Shown here: one piece after another, positions 1 through 7,883 of the stretch
Numbering within the stretch: position 1 is the stretch's first letter
How the letters are laid out: each line of letters begins with the position of its first letter
Assembly (NCBI GenBank): GCA_046756245.1
Contig: JBHHVZ010000028.1
Coordinates: 1 to 30,833 of the forward strand
From: G021776435 sp046756245
GTDB lineage: Bacteria > Pseudomonadota > Alphaproteobacteria > Caulobacterales > Parvularculaceae
Direction: 5' to 3'
Length of the DNA: 30,833 nucleotides
The notes under the pieces: generated by a model
Told to the model about the DNA's origin: nothing
What the model saw: the letters and a program-made list of their open reading frames with translations, nothing else
The model's database searches: none
Made by a program: the position numbers and the translations under genes

Positions 1-794
1 GAAAGGTTGCGGCCATAGTCGCTCGCGCCCGCCCGCCGGGCCTTCGCCGCGCCGAAGCGGCTTCGGCCGCGCAGGCGGGGTGCGCGATAGCTGAAATAGG
101 CTTCGCTACAGGCAAGCGTAGAGATTTCAACGTCGTCAAAGTCGGTGAGTCCGCATGTCGCCAGCCGCTGGAAGCCGAAGCCGGCGAGGTCGAACTGGCG
201 TTTGTCGGGACGCGCGCCGGGGGCGAAAAAGCGCCCGGCCTGCGGAAATTTTTTCGCGAACGCCTCGACCACGTCCATGCCGGTCTCGAAATCGGGCTGG
301 CGCAGGCAGGGTCCGAGGGCGGCGATGATTCGGTCCGGCCGGGCGCCGCGTTCGGCCATCGCCGCGACCGTCGCCTCGAGAACGCCGGCCAGCGCGCCGC
401 GCCATCCGGCGTGCGCGGCGGCGATGACGCGCGCGTGGGGCTCGAAAAACAGAAACGGCATGCAGTCGGCGGCGAGCACGCCGAGGGCGAGGCCCGGCGT
501 CGCCGTAACCATGGCGTCGGCTTCCGGCGCGTCGCCGTCCCAGGGTTTCGAGACGGCGACGACGCGGGGGGAATGGATCTGCTTGAGCGTCAACAGATGC
601 TCGGGCCCGACGCCCAGCGCGGTCGCGCAGCGCCGGCGGTTTTCGGCCACGGCGCCTGCGTCGTCGCCAGAGCGCGGCCCGGCGTTGAGGGTCGCAAAAA
701 CGCCGCTCGAGACGCCGCCGGCGCGCGAAAAAAACCCGTGAACGGCGCCCGCCTCGGCGAGTTTCGGGGCTGTCAGAAAAGGCGGCGCGCTCAT
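1..794 (-). CDS. pgeF: Peptidoglycan editing factor PgeF (YfiH/laccase-domain family), 3' end cut by window edge
   Basis: This gene reads on the minus strand from an ATG at 794 to the window edge without a stop, giving 264 codons. The product carries the family hallmarks in order: an HGFFSRAGGVSSG-type N-terminus, LKQIHSP, AADCMPF, AAHAGWRG, and near the edge YFSYR and DYGRNLS. The His of QIH, the Cys of ADC and the His of HAGWRG are the three metal ligands known for this family. Members hydrolyse wrongly amidated muropeptide precursors (L-Ser in place of L-Ala) and are otherwise annotated as polyphenol oxidase or purine nucleoside phosphorylase-like. The ATG overlaps the stop of the upstream methyltransferase by four bases (ATGA), so translational coupling is likely. 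The missing part should be only the last few residues, since DYGRNLS normally lies close to the C-terminus. Long open frames on the opposite strand are mirror frames. Confidence 0.93.
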   Translation of the reverse strand, partial: MSAPPFLTAPKLAEAGAVHGFFSRAGGVSSGVFATLNAGPRSGDDAGAVAENRRRCATALGVGPEHLLTLKQIHSPRVVAVSKPWDGDAPEADAMVTATPGLALGVLAADCMPFLFFEPHARVIAAAHAGWRGALAGVLEATVAAMAERGARPDRIIAALGPCLRQPDFETGMDVVEAFAKKFPQAGRFFAPGARPDKRQFDLAGFGFQRLATCGLTDFDDVEISTLACSEAYFSYRAPRLRGRSRFGAAKARRAGASDYGRNL

Positions 795-1909
795 CCGCTT
801 TCGAATCCCGCCGGCGGGGCGAGGTCGGGGGAGGAAAAGCAGGCCGCCTTGAAGATCTCGCCCATTTCCGACGGCGCCGCGATGCGGCGGGCGCCGCCGC
901 GAATCTTCTCGGCTTCCGCCGGCTCCAGTCCCTTGCACAGCCGCTCGACGCGAAGCGTCAGGCCGAGCCGGTCGAGAAACGTCCCTTGCGCAACCGGCCC
1001 GTACACGGCTGCGCCGGCCTCGAGCGCCGCCCGGCCGAGCGCCTCGAAATCCACATGCGCGGTGATGTCGGCCCTGCCGGGGGCTGCGAGCGGCGGCCAG
1101 AAGGCGTGTCCGCGCACCGCCTGCAGCGTGTCGCCGAAACCGGAGGCGAGATGCCCGTAGTCGACAATCAGCGCGCGGCCCGAATGCTCGACAAGCCGGC
1201 GGCCGATTTCGCCGGCGAGCGCCTGTCCATCCTCGCAAATCTCGAAGATGTTGCCGTCGCGGGTTTCCTCGACTGCAGGCAGATCCAAGCCCGGAAGCGG
1301 GGGAAGACCGGCGAGCGAAAACGCGAGTCCGGCGCCGTCGTCGGAAACGTCGATAAGACGTTCGCGCCAACTCGTCTTTGTACGGATAAATTGACGAATC
1401 GGCAGACAGTCGAAAAGCTCGTTGGCGACAAGGAGCGTCGGCCCCGGAGGAACGTCGGCGAAGGCGTCCGCCCATTCGAACACGGCGTCTTTCCTGCGCA
1501 ACCGGCGCTGCTGCTCGTGACGCAGCCGCCCGCTCGTCTCCACCAGCCAGATGGTTGCGGCCTTGAGAAATTCCGGGCGCAGCTTCGCCGCGCGAAGAAT
1601 GTCGGCCATCAGCACGCCGCGTCCGGGTCCGAGTTCGACAAGATTGAATGCGGCCGGCGCGCCCATGTCCGTCCACGATTGCACCAGCCACAGCCCGATC
1701 AGTTCGCCGAAGATCTGGCTGATTTCCGGCGCGGTGGTGAAGTCGCCTTCCGCGCCGATCGGCGTCGCCGACATGTAATAGCCTTCATGGGGATGGCCGA
1801 GCGCATCGGCCATGTAGTCGGCGACGGTGATCGGACCGTTGGCTTTGATCAGCGCGACGAGGCGTTCCTGCAGCGGCGTGACTTCGTTCCGGGCGGCGTC
1901 CGCCGTCAT
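791..1909 (-). CDS. Class I SAM-dependent methyltransferase, MidA/NDUFAF7 family
   Basis: The 372-residue product has the MidA/NDUFAF7 signature GDFTTAPEISQIFGE at about residues 55–69, followed by the SAM-binding motif VELGPGRG at about 91–98. In mitochondria the homologue NDUFAF7 methylates an arginine of complex I subunit NDUFS2 during assembly; the bacterial substrate is less certain. The frame could open 15 codons earlier, but I chose the ATG at 1909 because it overlaps the lgt stop by four bases (ATGA) and begins just before the conserved TPLQERL region. The gene is the middle member of lgt–methyltransferase–pgeF, an order common in Alphaproteobacteria, and its own stop overlaps the pgeF start in the same way. 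Confidence 0.92.
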   Translation of the reverse strand: MTADAARNEVTPLQERLVALIKANGPITVADYMADALGHPHEGYYMSATPIGAEGDFTTAPEISQIFGELIGLWLVQSWTDMGAPAAFNLVELGPGRGVLMADILRAAKLRPEFLKAATIWLVETSGRLRHEQQRRLRRKDAVFEWADAFADVPPGPTLLVANELFDCLPIRQFIRTKTSWRERLIDVSDDGAGLAFSLAGLPPLPGLDLPAVEETRDGNIFEICEDGQALAGEIGRRLVEHSGRALIVDYGHLASGFGDTLQAVRGHAFWPPLAAPGRADITAHVDFEALGRAALEAGAAVYGPVAQGTFLDRLGLTLRVERLCKGLEPAEAEKIRGGARRIAAPSEMGEIFKAACFSSPDLAPPAGFESG

Positions 1910-2796
1910 GACGCTTTCGCTCCCGGCTTTGCTCGGGTGCGCCAGATCATCCACAGCCCGAGCGCCAGCATCGGCGCCGACAGCATCATGCCCATGGTGA
2001 GGCCCAGCGGAAAGTCCGGCATATGCGCGTCAGGCTGACGGAAGTTTTCGACGACGATGCGCGAGATTGCATAACCGGCGAGGAAGAGTCCGATGGTCGC
2101 GCCGGGGCGTTTGAGCAGGCCGAAGACATGACTTGCGAGGCGGATGACGATGAAGAGGACGATCCCTTCAAGCGCCGCTTCGTAAAGCTGGCTCGGATGG
2201 CGCGCCAGCGCTTGCGGGTCGGTTGGAAACACCATCGCCCAGGGACCGTCCCACGGCCGGCCGTAAAGCTCGGCGTTGATGAAGTTGGCGATCCGTCCGA
2301 AGAACAGCCCGATCGGCGCAGCGCAGGCGAATATGTCGCCAAGCGAAAGCGCATTCAATTTATTGTGGCGCGCGAAGAAATATCCGACGATCGTCACGCC
2401 GATCAGCCCGCCGTGAAACGACATGCCGCCGCGCCACAGCATCAGCGCCGGCGGGATTGGAATCCAGCCGAGAACGGTGCTGAGGAATCCCTCGCCCATC
2501 ATCGAGCCGAGGCTTTCCCACGGCGCGATCAGAAGCGCCGGTTCGTAAAACAGCAGATAGCCGAGCCGGCCGCCGCCGATGACGCCGAGCGCCACCCAGA
2601 AAATGACGTCGTCAAGCTGTTCGCGCGACAGCGGCGGCCCGTCTTTCGCCGCCCAGATTTTCGTATTCCTGATCAGTCGGGTCAGATACCACCAGCCGAG
2701 CGCCAGCCCGCCGATATAGGCCAGCGAATACCAGCGGATCGGCAGCGGGCCGATGCGGATGGCGACCGGGTCGATATCGGGATAGGGCAGGCTCAT
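1906..2796 (-). CDS. lgt: Prolipoprotein diacylglyceryl transferase
   Basis: Lgt moves a diacylglyceryl group from phosphatidylglycerol to the lipobox cysteine of prolipoproteins in the inner membrane. The 296-residue product has several hydrophobic segments, the FHGGLIG motif near residues 128–133 and the Lgt signature GRIANFINAELYGRP near 167–181, which holds the essential Arg and Asn. It begins with IGPLPIRWYSLAYIGG, the normal N-terminal region. The frame continues upstream for 44 further codons, but those residues are arginine-rich and unlike the family, so I placed the start at the ATG at 2796. Two putative lipoproteins in this window (near 23.7 and 26.9 kb) would be clients. It is divergent from the ubiK-like gene, with about 130 bases between the two starts. 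Confidence 0.96.
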   Translation of the reverse strand: MSLPYPDIDPVAIRIGPLPIRWYSLAYIGGLALGWWYLTRLIRNTKIWAAKDGPPLSREQLDDVIFWVALGVIGGGRLGYLLFYEPALLIAPWESLGSMMGEGFLSTVLGWIPIPPALMLWRGGMSFHGGLIGVTIVGYFFARHNKLNALSLGDIFACAAPIGLFFGRIANFINAELYGRPWDGPWAMVFPTDPQALARHPSQLYEAALEGIVLFIVIRLASHVFGLLKRPGATIGLFLAGYAISRIVVENFRQPDAHMPDFPLGLTMGMMLSAPMLALGLWMIWRTRAKPGAKAS

Positions 2797-2926
2797 GCTT
2801 CGGATCTTGCGCGAATGACTTCCGCCGCTGCGGATTCGTGCGTCTGTATAGCGCGGACGGGCGCCCCTGTCGCCCTTGGCGCTTCTGCGCCATACTGCGT
2901 TGTTCGAGCGGCAGACAGAGAGTGCC

Positions 2927-3178
2927 ATGCAGACGCAAAACGCCTTTTTCGACGCCCTGGCGAAGATGATGGCCGAAGCCGCCGGCGCCGCCGACGGCGT
3001 CCGGCGCGAAAGCGAGACGGTCTTTCGCGGCCAGCTTCAGCGTCTTGTGGCGGATATGGATTTCGTCACGCGCGAGGAGTTCGAGGCCGTGCGCGACATG
3101 GCCCGTGCGGCGCGCGAGGAGAACGAACGCCTGAAGACGCGAATCGCCGCGCTCGAGGACAGACTCGGGAAAACTTGA
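2927..3178 (+). CDS. ubiK: UbiK-like accessory factor (BMFP/YqiC family)
   Basis: The 83-residue product starts MQTQNAFFDALAKMM and ends with a charged heptad-like stretch (about residues 48–80, FVTREEFEAVRDMARAAREE) that should form a coiled coil. This arrangement, an amphipathic N-terminal helix followed by a C-terminal coiled coil containing the VTREEFE motif, is typical of UbiK/YqiC (BMFP) proteins. In enterobacteria UbiK assists the ubiquinone-synthesis complex; membrane fusogenic activity has been described for relatives. I chose the ATG at 2927 rather than the upstream in-frame start because family members begin at about this point. The neighbouring ybjN-like gene and proC complete a common alphaproteobacterial string. 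Confidence 0.87.
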   Translation: MQTQNAFFDALAKMMAEAAGAADGVRRESETVFRGQLQRLVADMDFVTREEFEAVRDMARAAREENERLKTRIAALEDRLGKT

Positions 3179-3250
3179 CGGATCGAATCATTGCCGGCCC
3201 TTCCGACTCGGCGCGTCATCGCCTCTAGCAGCCGACCAGAAAGGGAACGC

Positions 3251-3754
3251 ATGTCGATTGAACTCCTCAACGCGCCGGCGATTGACGCCGATCCGCTGGA
3301 TTCGATCGAGGCCGTTGCGGCGGGACTCGAAATGGACGTGGAGCGGGTCGAACAGGGCGAGCTTCACATCATGCTGCCCGGTGTCTGGCGCGATATCGGG
3401 CTCTGGTTCACCTGGAGGTCTGGGCTGTCTACGTTGCAGCTCGGCGCGCCGCTCGACCTCAAGGCGCCGCTTGACCGTATCGGCGACGTCAGCCGGCTGG
3501 CGGCGATGGTCAACGAACAGCTCTGGATCGGTCATTTCGATCTCTGGACGGATGATCGCGCGGTGGTCTATCGCAACGCCGCCGTGCTCCCCGAGGACGG
3601 CGCGCTTGATCCGATGCAGGCCGAGCGTCTTATTCAGGGCGCACGCGAAGCGGTCGACCGTTTCTATCCGGCGTTCAATTATCTGATCTGGGCGGGCAAG
3701 TCGCCTGAGGAAGCGCTGCGGGCGTCGCTGTTCGAAACCGCTGGAAGCGCTTAG
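3251..3754 (+). CDS. YbjN domain-containing protein
   Basis: The 167-residue product matches the alphaproteobacterial YbjN type: an acidic N-terminus, then LHIMLPGVWRDIGLWFTW, then LAAMVNEQLWIGHFDLW and a C-terminal helix ending in a YLIWAGKSPEEAL-like segment. YbjN proteins have a type III secretion chaperone-like fold, and their role is not settled; they are thought of as modulators of stress or motility responses. I placed the start at the ATG at 3251, preceded by AAGGGA, instead of the in-frame start at 3191. The gene lies between the ubiK-like gene and proC, which is a common alphaproteobacterial arrangement except that a secreted protein gene intervenes here. Confidence 0.82.
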   Translation: MSIELLNAPAIDADPLDSIEAVAAGLEMDVERVEQGELHIMLPGVWRDIGLWFTWRSGLSTLQLGAPLDLKAPLDRIGDVSRLAAMVNEQLWIGHFDLWTDDRAVVYRNAAVLPEDGALDPMQAERLIQGAREAVDRFYPAFNYLIWAGKSPEEALRASLFETAGSA

Positions 3755-3847
3755 CCTTTCCACTTCGCATTACCTTTTGCTCATAAGGCGCGGAGACTTT
3801 CGGAATCGAACGCCGTCGTGGTAAGATCACCCTTCTGTCATGGGAGT

Positions 3848-3855
3848 AAGGAGGG
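3848..3855 (+). promoter_or_regulatory. Strong ribosome binding site for a GTG start
   Basis: The sequence AAGGAGGG lies nine bases before the GTG at 3865. It is one of the best Shine–Dalgarno matches in the window and decides the start of the secreted SnoaL-like protein, which also then begins directly with its signal peptide. Confidence 0.8.
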
Positions 3856-3864
3856 AGAATTTCC

Positions 3865-4362
3865 GTGAGAAAATCAGCATATGCAATTTTGTTTTCCGGA
3901 GCATGCGCGCTAGCGCTGGGCGCTTCGGCCATAGCGAAGCATCACACCAAAATGGACGTCGAAATTCGCACCTTCTATGAAACGGCGGTTGCCGATTTTT
4001 TGAAGTGCGATCCCGGCTCGATCGGCAAACACAGCACCGAAAAGAAAACCGGTTATTATCCGGACTCGCTGGAACTACACGACGAATCCAGCGCGGAATC
4101 GAGGCAGATGGAAGTTGAATTCTGCGAAGGCGGCGGCAAGCATGAACTGACTTACGAAATCGCCGATATTATCGGATTGGAAGACGCAGCGGTCGTTTTG
4201 GGAACCGGGCGCTACAAGCGTACGGAACCCGATGGCGCCGTTTCCATAGACACCGACTATTCGTTTACGGAAGTGCTGGTGAAGACCGACGACGGCTGGA
4301 AGTTCCGCCACAGCCATGTCGGCGTAGCGGTTCCCATGGAAGAAGCCGCCGGCGAGGAGTAA
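3865..4362 (+). CDS. Secreted NTF2/SnoaL-like hypothetical protein
   Basis: The 165-residue product begins with a GTG preceded by a strong AAGGAGGG (3848–3855). Residues 1–24 form a signal peptide (MRKSAYAILF..., Ala-rich core, AIA before the likely cleavage site), so the protein should be periplasmic. The mature part has helix-then-strand character, two cysteines (in DFLKCDPG and EFCEGG) that could form a disulphide, and a C-terminal EVLVKTDDGWKFRHSHVGV segment. That ending, strand–DGWK–HxH, resembles SnoaL/NTF2-like domains. I infer the fold from this pattern only; no substrate can be named. It interrupts the ybjN–proC order seen in relatives. Confidence 0.7.
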   Translation: MRKSAYAILFSGACALALGASAIAKHHTKMDVEIRTFYETAVADFLKCDPGSIGKHSTEKKTGYYPDSLELHDESSAESRQMEVEFCEGGGKHELTYEIADIIGLEDAAVVLGTGRYKRTEPDGAVSIDTDYSFTEVLVKTDDGWKFRHSHVGVAVPMEEAAGEE

Positions 4363-4410
4363 CGCTGTTTGCGGCTTTATGCGGCGGCGGAGAATGCCTA
4401 AGCTGCGCCC

Positions 4411-5226
4411 ATGACACAAGAAATCTCCGTCGCCCTCATCGGCGCCGGCGCCATGGGCGGCGCGCTCCTGCGAGGCTGGCTTAAGAACGGCGTCATCGAC
4501 GCGTCGCGATCGGCGGTGTTCGATCCGGCGGCGCGCGACGCGACGACGCGGTTTTGCTCTGAGCGCGGACTGGCGCTCTATGACGCGCCGACGGACATGA
4601 AGCCCGACGCCGTCGTCATTGCAATCAAGCCGCAGATGGCCGCCACGGCTTTGCCCGCTTATGCGGCGCTTGCGCGCGACGCGCTCGTCATATCGATCAT
4701 GGCCGGTCAGAGCATCGCGTCGATCGGCGAGAATCTCGGGGGGCGGACGCGCATCGTGCGGACGATGCCCAATCTTCCCGCCGCCGTCGGCGCAGGGATC
4801 TCCGGCCTCGTCGCCGGCGAGGGCGTTTCGTCCGAAGACCGCGCGCTCGTCGAAACCCTGATGCGCGCGGCCGGGGAGGCGGTCTGGGTCGAAACCGAAG
4901 AGCAGATCGATTTCGTCACCGCCATCTCGGGAAGCGGCCCGGCCTATTTCTTCCTGCTGACCGAGGCGCTTGAAGAAGCCGGCGCGGCGCTTGGCCTGGC
5001 GCCGGATATCGCCGCCCGGCTGGCGCGGGCTGCGGCGGTCGGCGCCGGCGCGCTGCTCGAGAACGACGCGCGGCCGGCGGCTGCGCTCAGAAAAGCGGTG
5101 ACCTCGCCGGGCGGAACAACCGAAGCCGCGCTCAAGATACTCGACGGCGACGAACATTTGCTCCGCGCCTTGTTGAAAGAAGCCGCCGCCGCCGCTGCGC
5201 GCCGCGCCCGCGAGTTGACGGATTGA
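4411..5226 (+). CDS. proC: Pyrroline-5-carboxylate reductase
   Basis: ProC reduces 1-pyrroline-5-carboxylate to L-proline with NAD(P)H, the last step of proline synthesis, in the cytosol. The 271-residue product is full length. It opens with the Rossmann motif VALIGAGAMGGALLRGW, has VIAIKPQ and RTMPNLPA in the nucleotide-binding half, then AISGSGPAYFFLLTEALEEAG and the C-terminal family signature AVTSPGGTTEAAL. No clear Shine–Dalgarno sequence precedes the ATG. The gene converges with the EnvZ-like kinase gene; only eight bases separate the two stop codons and no terminator hairpin is visible there. Confidence 0.96.
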   Translation: MTQEISVALIGAGAMGGALLRGWLKNGVIDASRSAVFDPAARDATTRFCSERGLALYDAPTDMKPDAVVIAIKPQMAATALPAYAALARDALVISIMAGQSIASIGENLGGRTRIVRTMPNLPAAVGAGISGLVAGEGVSSEDRALVETLMRAAGEAVWVETEEQIDFVTAISGSGPAYFFLLTEALEEAGAALGLAPDIAARLARAAAVGAGALLENDARPAAALRKAVTSPGGTTEAALKILDGDEHLLRALLKEAAAAAARRARELTD

Positions 5227-5234
5227 AGCAGGCC

Positions 5235-6545
5235 TTAAAGCGGAATCCGCAGGATTGCGCGCAAGCCGCCTTGCGGCGCGCGCGACAGCGTTACGTCGCC
5301 CCCGTGGCCGCGGGCGACATCGCGCGCCAAGGCAAGACCAAGACCGACTCCGCCCTGATCCGCGCCGTCAGGCCCGTCGAGGCGGGTGAAAGGCTTGAAG
5401 ACTTCCTCATAGTTTTCAGACGCGACGCCAGGGCCGTTGTCGTCGACATAAATCTCGATGTCGGTCGCGCGTTTGCGCGCCGACACCCAAACCCGTCCAG
5501 CGTATTTAACGCCGTTCGAAACAAGATTGTTGACGGCGCGCTTAATGGAGTGCCGGCGCGCTTCGACAAAGAGTTTGTCCCTCAAAGACAGCGATATTTC
5601 GCCGCCGCTGCGCCGGGTCTCCGCAGCGATGTCGTTGAGAAGCGCGCCGACGTCGATCAGTTCGGGCTCATCTTCCAGCGCCTGGTTGCGCGCGAAGTCG
5701 AGATAGTCCTCGACCATCTTCTCCATTTCGAGAATGTCGGCCCTGAGCGCTTCGATTTCGGGGCTTTCCGGCTGCATGGCGAGCGCGAGCTTGATTCGCG
5801 TAAGCGGCGTTCGAAGATCGTGGCTGACGCCTGCGAGCAGCGACGTGCGCTGTTCGATGTAGCGCTTGATGCGCTCGCGCATGGCGATGAAGGCGTAGCC
5901 GGCTTTGCGGACTTCGGTGGCGCCAGCCGGACGAAAATCAGGAACGTCGCGGCCGCGGCCGAATCCTTCCGCGGCTTCGGCTAATCTCAGAATCGAGCGC
6001 ACCTGATTACGCAGAAAGATGATGGCGATCCAGCCGAGAAGTATCGTCGCGCCGATCAGCCAGGAAACGAAGATCGGCCCCGTGGTCGCGAACACCCTGT
6101 TCCGGTAGGCGAAGAAATCGAGATAGCCGTCTTCAAGCTGCACCCTGACTTCCACGTAAGCAGGCCAACTCGACGTGTTGAACCAGTAGGGATTGTCGAG
6201 GCTTTCGTCGAGCTTTCGATCGAATGTGGAATTATAGACATTGAAGACTGAGCGTTTGTCTCTCTCCGGTATTCCCTTTCTCGGCTCGAAGCGGACGCTG
6301 AGATCGAGTTCGGAAAGCGCCATCTCTTGAATTTCAGCGCGCCGCGCGGGGTCGTCAGTCTCTTCGAACATCCGCGTTACGAGCGAGATCTGACCGGCCA
6401 CATTCGCGGTCAGGTTCGCCGAGACGAGATCCCAGTGACGATCGAAAAAGACATAGGTGATCACCGACTGCATGATGAAGATCGGCAGGATGACGATCAG
6501 CAGCGCCCGCGCGTAAAGGCTTCTGGGAAGGTGTATGCGCAGCAT
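5235..6545 (-). CDS. EnvZ-like sensor histidine kinase
   Basis: The 436-residue product is a classical membrane sensor kinase. A first membrane segment lies at about residues 11–34, a periplasmic region of roughly 120 residues follows, and a second segment lies at about 156–178. A HAMP linker leads to the HisKA box LLAGVSHDLRTPLTR with the phosphoacceptor His at 242. The ATPase domain shows the N box (RAVNNLVSNGVKYA) and G1 box (VDDNGPGV), with a GLGLAL G2 box near the end. The VSHDLRTPLTRIKLAL sequence is the EnvZ type. It follows the response regulator gene by nine bases, so the two form one two-component unit. The signal is unknown. Confidence 0.93.
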   Translation of the reverse strand: MLRIHLPRSLYARALLIVILPIFIMQSVITYVFFDRHWDLVSANLTANVAGQISLVTRMFEETDDPARRAEIQEMALSELDLSVRFEPRKGIPERDKRSVFNVYNSTFDRKLDESLDNPYWFNTSSWPAYVEVRVQLEDGYLDFFAYRNRVFATTGPIFVSWLIGATILLGWIAIIFLRNQVRSILRLAEAAEGFGRGRDVPDFRPAGATEVRKAGYAFIAMRERIKRYIEQRTSLLAGVSHDLRTPLTRIKLALAMQPESPEIEALRADILEMEKMVEDYLDFARNQALEDEPELIDVGALLNDIAAETRRSGGEISLSLRDKLFVEARRHSIKRAVNNLVSNGVKYAGRVWVSARKRATDIEIYVDDNGPGVASENYEEVFKPFTRLDGPDGADQGGVGLGLALARDVARGHGGDVTLSRAPQGGLRAILRIPL

Positions 6546-6555
6546 GAACGCGACC

Positions 6556-7257
6556 CTAATCCGGCAGCAGCGCGTAGCCGACGCCCCGCACCGTCTGGAG
6601 ATAGATCGGCGTGCGCGGGTCGTCCTCGATCTTCTTGCGCAGGCGCGTCACCTGTACGTCGACCGAACGCTCCATCGATGCCGACGCCTGCTCTGCCAGC
6701 GCCTCACGCGAGATCGGTTCGCCGGGTTTTTGCGCCAGCGCCCGCAACAGCGCCAGCTCGCTCGACGTCAGCTTGACGAGATCGCCATCGCGCCGCAGTT
6801 CGCCGCGTCCCGGCGAAAACACGCAGGAACCGAATTTCAGTTCCTGCCGGTCCTTGATGAAGGATTGCGCCCGCCTCAACAGGGCCGCGACGCGCAGCAG
6901 CAATTCGCGCGGCTCGAAGGGTTTGGGCAGATAATCGTCGGCGCCGCGCTCAAGGCCCTCGATCCGGTCCTCGGGCAGGCCGCGGGCGGTGAGCAGCAAG
7001 ATCGGTATGTTCGAGGCGGCGCGCATCTTTTCAGTCAGGTCGAAGCCGGACTCGCCCGGCATCATGACGTCGAGGATCATCAGGTCGAAATCGACCCCGG
7101 CGGCGAGCTTGCGCGCCTGCTGGGCGCTCGAGGCGACGCTTGTACGATAGCCGTTCTCGCTGAGATAGCGTTTCAAGAGCGTGCGAATCCTGTCGTCGTC
7201 GTCGACGATAAGAATATGCGCCGCGTCCTCGTCGATCTTCACGCCTGCTTGCGACAT
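6556..7257 (-). CDS. OmpR-family response regulator
   Basis: The 233-residue product has a receiver domain (ILIVDDDDR, phosphoacceptor Asp63 in MILDVMMPGESG, Thr90, Lys112 in LPKPF) and a winged-helix output domain ending in the OmpR/PhoB pattern SVDVQVTRLRKKIEDDP...LQTVRGVGYALL. It therefore binds DNA as a dimer when phosphorylated, most probably by the EnvZ-like kinase encoded directly downstream. I chose the ATG at 7257 since the longer frame runs into the preceding pgsA gene and is arginine-rich. The outer membrane OmpW-like gene at 10.5 kb is a plausible, unproven target. It lies 26 bases after the pgsA stop and may be read with it. Confidence 0.94.
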   Translation of the reverse strand: MSQAGVKIDEDAAHILIVDDDDRIRTLLKRYLSENGYRTSVASSAQQARKLAAGVDFDLMILDVMMPGESGFDLTEKMRAASNIPILLLTARGLPEDRIEGLERGADDYLPKPFEPRELLLRVAALLRRAQSFIKDRQELKFGSCVFSPGRGELRRDGDLVKLTSSELALLRALAQKPGEPISREALAEQASASMERSVDVQVTRLRKKIEDDPRTPIYLQTVRGVGYALLPD

Positions 7258-7283
7258 CCCGATCCCGGCCGTTGGTCTTGCTT

Positions 7284-7832
7284 TCAGCGCGCGCGCAGGA
7301 AGCGCACGGCGGACCAAGCATAAGCCGCGCCCGTCCAAAACGTAAGAACGGCCGCGAGCCACAGCAGCCCCGAGGCCGGCGCGCGGGCGGGCGCGCCGAT
7401 AATTCCGCCGGGCGCGGCGGCGATCAGGGCGGCGAGGGCGGCGAGCTGGGCGGCTGTCTTCCACTTCGCAAGCCAGGTGACCGGCAGCGCGCCGCCGGCC
7501 TGCGTCACCGCCTCGCGCAAGCCCGCTACGATGAACTCGCGCAGCAGGATCACCAGCGCGGCGACGACGCCAGCGTCTCTAATGACGCCGTTGCGCACCA
7601 GAAGAACCAGCGCCGTCGCCGCCAATAGTTTGTCGGCAAGCGTGTCGAGCGCTGCGCCGAGCGCGCTGACCTCGCGCCGCGCCCGCGCAATGCGGCCGTC
7701 GAGAAAGTCTGTCGCCGCCGCGACTACGAAGATCGCCAGCGCGGCTGTCATGGCCCAGGACGCGTCAATGAAAAAACACGCCGCGAAGGGGAGAACCAGC
7801 GCCATGCGCAAAAGGGTCAATATTGTCGCCAT
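7284..7832 (-). CDS. pgsA: CDP-diacylglycerol–glycerol-3-phosphate 3-phosphatidyltransferase
   Basis: PgsA makes phosphatidylglycerol phosphate from CDP-diacylglycerol and glycerol-3-phosphate in the inner membrane. The 182-residue product begins with TILTLLRM, the usual N-terminal LTxxR element, and has the complete CDP-alcohol phosphotransferase motif DFLDGRIAR...G...D...D at about residues 42–67. Several further hydrophobic helices follow, with LREFIVAGLRE in the middle as in PgsA. It is slightly short at the N-terminus; no better in-frame start with a ribosome site is visible. The product supplies the phosphatidylglycerol that Lgt uses. In many Alphaproteobacteria pgsA follows uvrC directly; here other genes lie between. 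Confidence 0.9.
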   Translation of the reverse strand: MATILTLLRMALVLPFAACFFIDASWAMTAALAIFVVAAATDFLDGRIARARREVSALGAALDTLADKLLAATALVLLVRNGVIRDAGVVAALVILLREFIVAGLREAVTQAGGALPVTWLAKWKTAAQLAALAALIAAAPGGIIGAPARAPASGLLWLAAVLTFWTGAAYAWSAVRFLRAR

Positions 7833-7883
7833 CAGCGATTCATACTGTGACGCGCGCCTCCGCGCCAGCGCGGCGCAAAGCCG

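Noticed and set aside
145..3228. Long plus-strand open frames opposite pgeF, the methyltransferase and lgt
   Set aside because: They are Arg-rich mirror frames produced by high GC content. The minus-strand products have clear family motifs and coupled starts; the plus-strand frames have none.
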